DNA of 64,000 nt from Trochalopteron elliotii (taxonomy: Eukaryota; Chordata; Aves; Passeriformes; Leiothrichidae): positions 558,827 to 622,826 of the forward strand of contig JANPWX010020521.1 in assembly GCA_024734555.1 (NCBI GenBank). The letters run 5' to 3'. Every line of letters starts with the position of its first letter. Position 1 is the first letter of the stretch. The notes under the pieces are model-generated. The model had not been told where the DNA came from, did no database searches, and was given only the letters and a program-made list of their open reading frames with translations. Shown piece by piece: positions 58,929 through 64,000 of the stretch. The position numbers and the translations under genes are program-made.

Positions 58929-59394
58929 ATTAGAACCTATAAAAATTGTAAATAGATGTATGTATATGGGAGTCCTTGCTCAAAATGTTACCAATAGAGG
59001 TGCGTGATGAACAAGATTCCTCAAGGCCTACCAACAAAGGGAGAGGAGGTGGGTCAAAAATCTGCTCCAGTCTGAAAAGAAAATTCAGATTTTGCCCTGT
59101 AAATAGTTCCATGGAATTTTTTTTTTTCCACTGTTGAATACCTTTTTACCGCAGGATTTTAAGGGAGGCCTTGAGCATGTTGTCACAGCTGGAGGACATG
59201 TTGTGCTTTAACGTAATTAGATGTTTTGCACATAACCTCCATCTGAAGTCCAGAAAGAAGGGCAGGTGTAGCTGCTTGCAGGTTGGTTGTCTGACCATAG
59301 TCCTTACTCAGTCATCAGTTGCAGTAATTCAAAATACACAACTGAGTTTTTTCGTTCATAAACTAAATTCCAGCAAGTTGGTTCAGGTGTCTGA

Positions 59395-60188
59395 ACTGAA
59401 GAACTCCGTTCATGAAGTCCAACAAGGCCAAGTGCAAGATCCTGCACCTGGGCTGAGGCAATGCCAAGCACAGATACAGGTAGGGCACAAATACAGAACG
59501 GGTTGAGAGCAGCACTGGGAAGAAGGACTTGGGACTTCGATGAATTAGAAACTCAGGATGACCTGCCATGTGCTCTGGGAACCCAGATAGCCAAAGATGT
59601 CCTGGGCTGCATCAATAAAAGTGTGGCCAGCAGGTCGAGGGAGGTGATTGTGCACCTCTGCTTGTTTTGGTGAGACCCCACCTGCAGAGCTGCATCCAAC
59701 TTCAGGATCCTCAGCAACAGAAGGATGTGGCACTGTTGGAGGAAATCCATAGGAGACCACAAAGGTGATCAGAGGGCCTCTCTGCTCTGGAGTCAGGCTG
59801 GGAGGGCAGGGGATGTTCACCTGGAGAAGAGAAGACTCCAGGGAGACCTTAGAGCCCCTTCCAGTTCCTAACTGGGATCCAAGAGAGCTGGAGTGGGCCT
59901 TGGACAAGGGATGGAATGACAAGATAAGGAGGAATGGCTTTAAGCTGAAAGAGGTAGATTTAGATGAGATAGCAGGAAGAATTTAAACATTTAGGTGATG
60001 AGGCTGTGACAGAGGTTGCCTAGAGAAGCTGTGGCTGCCCCACCCCTGGAATTGTCCAAGGCCGGGTGGGACAGGGCTTGGAGAAATCTGGTCAGGTGGT
60101 TGGCATCTCTGCCCATGGCAGGGGGTTGAAACTAGATGGTCTCTAAGGTCTCTTCAAAACCACAGTGTTGTAGGATTCTGTGAATCTA
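59395..60188 (+). mobile_element. CR1 LINE, longest copy in window (~0.8 kb)
   Basis: This sense CR1 includes internal landmarks before the 3' end: 'caacaaggccaagtgcaaga', 'ctgcacctgggctgaggcaa', 'cagcactgggaagaaggact', 'ggtgagaccccacctgcaga', 'cagaggttgcctagagaagc' and the tail 'gtgttgtaggattctgtgaa'. It still covers only the end of the reverse-transcriptase ORF and the 3' region, and frames across it are interrupted, so it is dead. The overlapping open frames near 59171-59986 belong to this element. Confidence 0.95.
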
Positions 60189-61662
60189 AAAAGCCACTCA
60201 AAGGTCCTTATGCAATCAGAAAGTGAGCAGAAGCAGAGCACCACTTGCAAGTCTGTGCCATATAAGCTCTGCTAAGTGCAGATCTTCATTTTTATGAGTT
60301 GCCTCACTTTTAGTGCATCCCCCACGTGCATTCCCTCTTCTTCATCCATTTCTGTTGGCCAAGAACTTGCAGGTTTTAGAATGTGTGATTTCTTAGTTGG
60401 GAGAAATTTACTAAACTTAACAGGCAAGCAGCAAACACTCTCCAAAGCATAGGTTCCCCACTGTTACAGCAAGAATCATGGGAATTAGTCTTGGACTTAG
60501 CTTTGTGTTGGTTTGTATCATTTACTCCTGTACAGCCCAGAAATCTCTGTAACTTAACTCCTTGCACTCAGTCACAGTATTTTACAGATTCGCAGTAGTG
60601 TGGACCATGTTCAACATAGAAGCAGATGATTCATTTTTTTTTTTTTTTAAGTCGCAGCTTCTCAATGGGTAGTCATTCACCTGGATTATATAGCAAAGTG
60701 AGACCCAGCAATTGCCTTTTGACAGCAAGAGTAAGGCTTTGTGTTCTTCTATGTCTTTTTGATAAATTTGGTCTGAGACATGCTGTACCTGTTGACCAAG
60801 AGTAATGACCCCAAAATGGGAATATTTGTAGGTGAAACACTGATCAGTATGGCCTTTAAACTGGTGGGATATCCATCATCCATTTTTGTTATTACCTCTT
60901 TAGCTGTACTTGATTCTTATCTGCCTGATACTCCTGCCCGCTGAAGTTAATTTTTCTACAGATTTGTTTTGAGATCCATCTTTCTACTCACGATTTTTTA
61001 ACCGATCTTACATTGGGAAATTACATTTCCTGTGGCAGAATTCACTGCTGGCTCTTCCCATCTCTCTCTATCTGGCAGTGGATGAGCATTTTGCTCATTC
61101 TAAATTGCATTTCAAAACAAAGTTGTCCTGGAAAGAAATGATTCAGTCTGGGGCTGGGAGGTTTGCAGTGACTCTTCAAGCTGGAAAACCAATAAAGGTG
61201 GTTTCTCTTCTGAAAATGCAGAGGTCAGAAGTACTTGACTCTGCTGTTTTGTATGAACTTCTCCAGCAAAACCACTTACCCAAGGCATCTTACCCTGGCC
61301 AGCACATGGAATAAAACATATTATTGGATAACAACCAACACATGGAATGAAAAGTGATATCTCGCCACATGCCCTTATCCCAGCTATTAATATCAGGAAC
61401 TTTCTGATGTTTCACACAAATGGTGTGAAACCTGACATTTAAAATAACAATATATGAAAGCACATAGACCCTGGCAGCCCAAACTGACCCTGTCGCTGCT
61501 GTCCCACTACTTTCCACAGCGGTGATGCTGGGGAAGGTACAGTGCCATGAACCTCCTCGCAATGCCTGAGGGACAATGCTGACAGTGGAGATTGGTCCTT
61601 GACCCCAGCCTTCCATCTGATCCAGACCAGCCACACGGCAAAAATAAAATCCTTTTATCTTA

Positions 61663-61806
61663 TAATCATGGAATAATTTAGGTTGGCAAAGACCTCTACA
61701 ATCAGTGAATCCAACTATTAACGCAGCACTGCCAAGTCCACCACTAAATAGTGTCCATAAATTCCAGAGGTGTAGGTCTTTTAAATCCCTTCAGGGATGG
61801 TGACTA
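61663..61806 (-). mobile_element. CR1 LINE 3' fragment, antisense
   Basis: The plus strand starts 'aatcatggaataatttaggt' and continues 'gcagcactgccaagtccacc', 'actaaatagtgtccataaat' and 'tcttttaaatcccttcaggg', the inverted 3' end of the same CR1 subtype as the copy split at 48055-49211. Confidence 0.93.
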
Positions 61807-62187
61807 ATTGATGAGTAGAAAATAAAACATTTATTACAAAACCGTTTTTCCAGCTCTGTGCAAAAGTCCTCACAACAAGCAGGGAAAGGAACTTGTCTTG
61901 GCAATGTGAGACAATATTTATACTATCTTGTAATTTGTCACTTGAAACCCTAAAGCCATGGTCACCAGTCTTTGCTAAGAATCTCCCTGAAGAGATTAAA
62001 TATTTATTATTTTTAAGCTGCCACCTATTTGAAAGCACAGAAAGCCCCAAGAAGGAAAATCAAGTGTAAAAACAAGTCTCTCTACAGCTACAAGAAATGC
62101 CATAATATGGAGAGGAGGACGTGTTTTAATACCTCTTAGCTGACTAAATAAAAACATCAGCATCAGTAGGATTTTGATAGTATCCCA

Positions 62188-62213
62188 TCAGTATCCTATC
62201 AGTAGGATACTGA
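62188..62213. repeat. Perfect 11-bp hairpin
   Basis: Arms TCAGTATCCTA (62188-62198) and TAGGATACTGA (62203-62213) surround a TCAG loop. Fragments of the arm sequence (AGTAGGAT, AGTATCCC) recur immediately upstream, so the hairpin probably arose by local inverted duplication. Confidence 0.85.
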
Positions 62214-64000
62214 GATGTGTAAATGACATTAGAATTCTGCCCTTCATATCCATTTATCCCTACTAATTCCTTCTCAGCAGAGCTGCTGCAAAACTTAATG
62301 TCCAAACATCAGCAAACCTTTATAAAATCCTTACAGGGAAAATGCAATCAAGAAAATACAGCTTATTATTACAGTTATCACACACATGATACCCATATTT
62401 AGTATTTGGGTTCAGCAGTGTGTAGCACCAATATCTGTGCTGTGCTGCCAACCTGCAGATTATCCACAAGAATCTCTACAAGCTTCTAATTAGTCAATAT
62501 TGGACCATAGGACTTTGATGACTTTCTCAGTGCAGCCAGGGAGAGTAAAGGATTTACAGTTTCCTGTAGTAGTAAGTAAAACAGGAGTTCTTCCCATGAA
62601 AACAAATGCCGAAACCACTAAATGCTGTTTTTGTCTCTGCTCTCTGCTCCAAAGTGAACACAAATGTCATTCTGTCTTCTCTGCATCCCTTTGCTTCTAT
62701 TCTGGGTTAAAAAAAAAAAATACAACTACAGTGGAAACAATAAGAAGTATTTAGATAGGAATTGAATATATGGGTTGATAAATTGGAAAGGTTTCTCCAA
62801 GAATATATTAAAAAAAAATACATACCTTTTCCTGTATTTGTTGGTGTCCAGAAAATGCCAATTTCCCAATATGCCAGTGGGAAACAACTTGGAGGCTGTT
62901 GCAACTGTCATGCTTAGCACCCATTAGCAGTAATTATCACAGGATTGACTATACTGCTTATTGCTCCAGAACACAGAGAACATTACATGGCCGTAACTGA
63001 GTTAATTCTCCTAAAATGCAGGGAGCTACCTCCTGGATTTAGGATTACAAACTTGGAGCAAGCACTGTATTTTTATCCAGGCTAATACAGAATACACCAC
63101 ATGGTGGACTTTTATTTAAAAAAAAATAATAATAAAAAAAAAAAGGAAACAAAAATGAGGAATTCCATCAGTTTGTTTCCTGTTACCAGCATAGTCCCAG
63201 CACCCACACCCAATTCCCTGGCCCCTACCCCTTGAGCAGAGAGGGAAGCAGTGATGCACAGAAATTTTTTTTTTCTGCTCTTTACACATATATTCTATGT
63301 ATGTACCAAAAAATACATAAAGGAGCAACAAAATTAGTATTAGGGCTTGCTCCTCTAATCAGCATGAAGCAATGAAAATGAGAGGTGCCTCTATTAGATG
63401 GTTTCCTTTATTATTTAACGTGTGTCTCAACAGTAATTATGGACAGCTGATAAATAGCCATTTTACAATGGCTTGTGAATGTGCTGATACTGCTATGTGT
63501 AAGCACTCCATAAACTCCACACTGTGTTAATTATTCCTCCCCTACCATGTTTTCCCCTTTAATTTTGTCTCAAAAATTTCTTTCTACTGTGCAGCCTTTA
63601 GGCAGCTCTTCCAATGCATTACCTTCTTTATTGCTAGATGAAATATTATTGATGTTTTGTTTTGGCACTTCCTTTTCCTAGGAAAAGATTTCTTGTTTGG
63701 GACAATTTTAAAATCCATCCATTACAGGGGGAAAACTCATCTGGGATGACAGTGCCTGGAATTTCTTCCACCTGCTTCTAGGGAAGGTAGAAAACAATTC
63801 TGCAGAGCTGACAGGACAGGGAGCCAGACCCTCATAAGCATAAATCAGAGAGGCTTTGCTAAAGACAAGCGGATTATTTTTCATGTAAGGAGCTGGCAAC
63901 GTGTATTCTCTGCAGCAGTGCTGGAGTGGCATCAAACACTGACCCCAGGCTGGAGGAGATATCCCAGCATGCAGGAACACCGACTGCAATAGGGATTTTT

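Noticed and set aside
59765..59986. Open frames in the intron 6 CR1
   Set aside because: They are remnants of a truncated CR1 LINE with no intact reverse-transcriptase motif.

Overview
This window is AT-rich vertebrate genomic DNA carrying one recognisable gene, the 5' two thirds of GRIN3A (the GluN3A subunit of NMDA-type glutamate receptors) on the + strand. The background is avian: at least ten CR1 LINE fragments with the typical bird 3' end (…ATTCTATGATTCTATGA) and several solo-LTR-like elements are present. One LTR resembles songbird ERVL LTRs, so a passerine is likely, though I infer this from pattern memory and not from a search. In birds this gene is, to my knowledge, on the Z chromosome; the sequence cannot show that.

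Layout: 1-3.9 kb is upstream intergenic DNA with no supported gene. A CpG-rich promoter and exon 1 lie at about 3.9-5.25 kb and are broken by a 304-base run of N (4410-4713) that hides the start codon, signal peptide and first part of exon 1. Exon 1 ends at 5032. Intron 1 is 24.5 kb and contains CR1 pieces, an LTR (22652-23183) and a diverged 0.2-kb duplicated segment (27.7 and 29.0 kb). Exon 2 (29574-30178), exon 3 (35840-36887), exon 4 (52637-52782), exon 5 (54295-54410) and exon 6 (57078-57229) follow, all with GT-AG junctions and a continuous reading frame (phases 0,2,0,2,1,0). The visible coding sequence totals 795 codons. Intron 6 runs off the right edge; the exon(s) for M4 and the cytoplasmic tail are not in the window.

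The exons give the amino-terminal domain (exons 1-3), the S1 half of the glycine-binding domain, M1, pore loop and M3 (exon 3), and the S2 half (exons 3-6). The reading frame shows no sign of pseudogenisation.

Beyond the gene, the clearest structure is a nested insertion in intron 3: a 916-bp solo LTR (TG…CA, 5-bp target duplication) sitting inside a CR1 element. I found no undescribed system. The findings are mostly repeat archaeology, short perfect hairpins, a G-rich tract in the first intron, and a possible in-frame tandem acceptor at exon 2.
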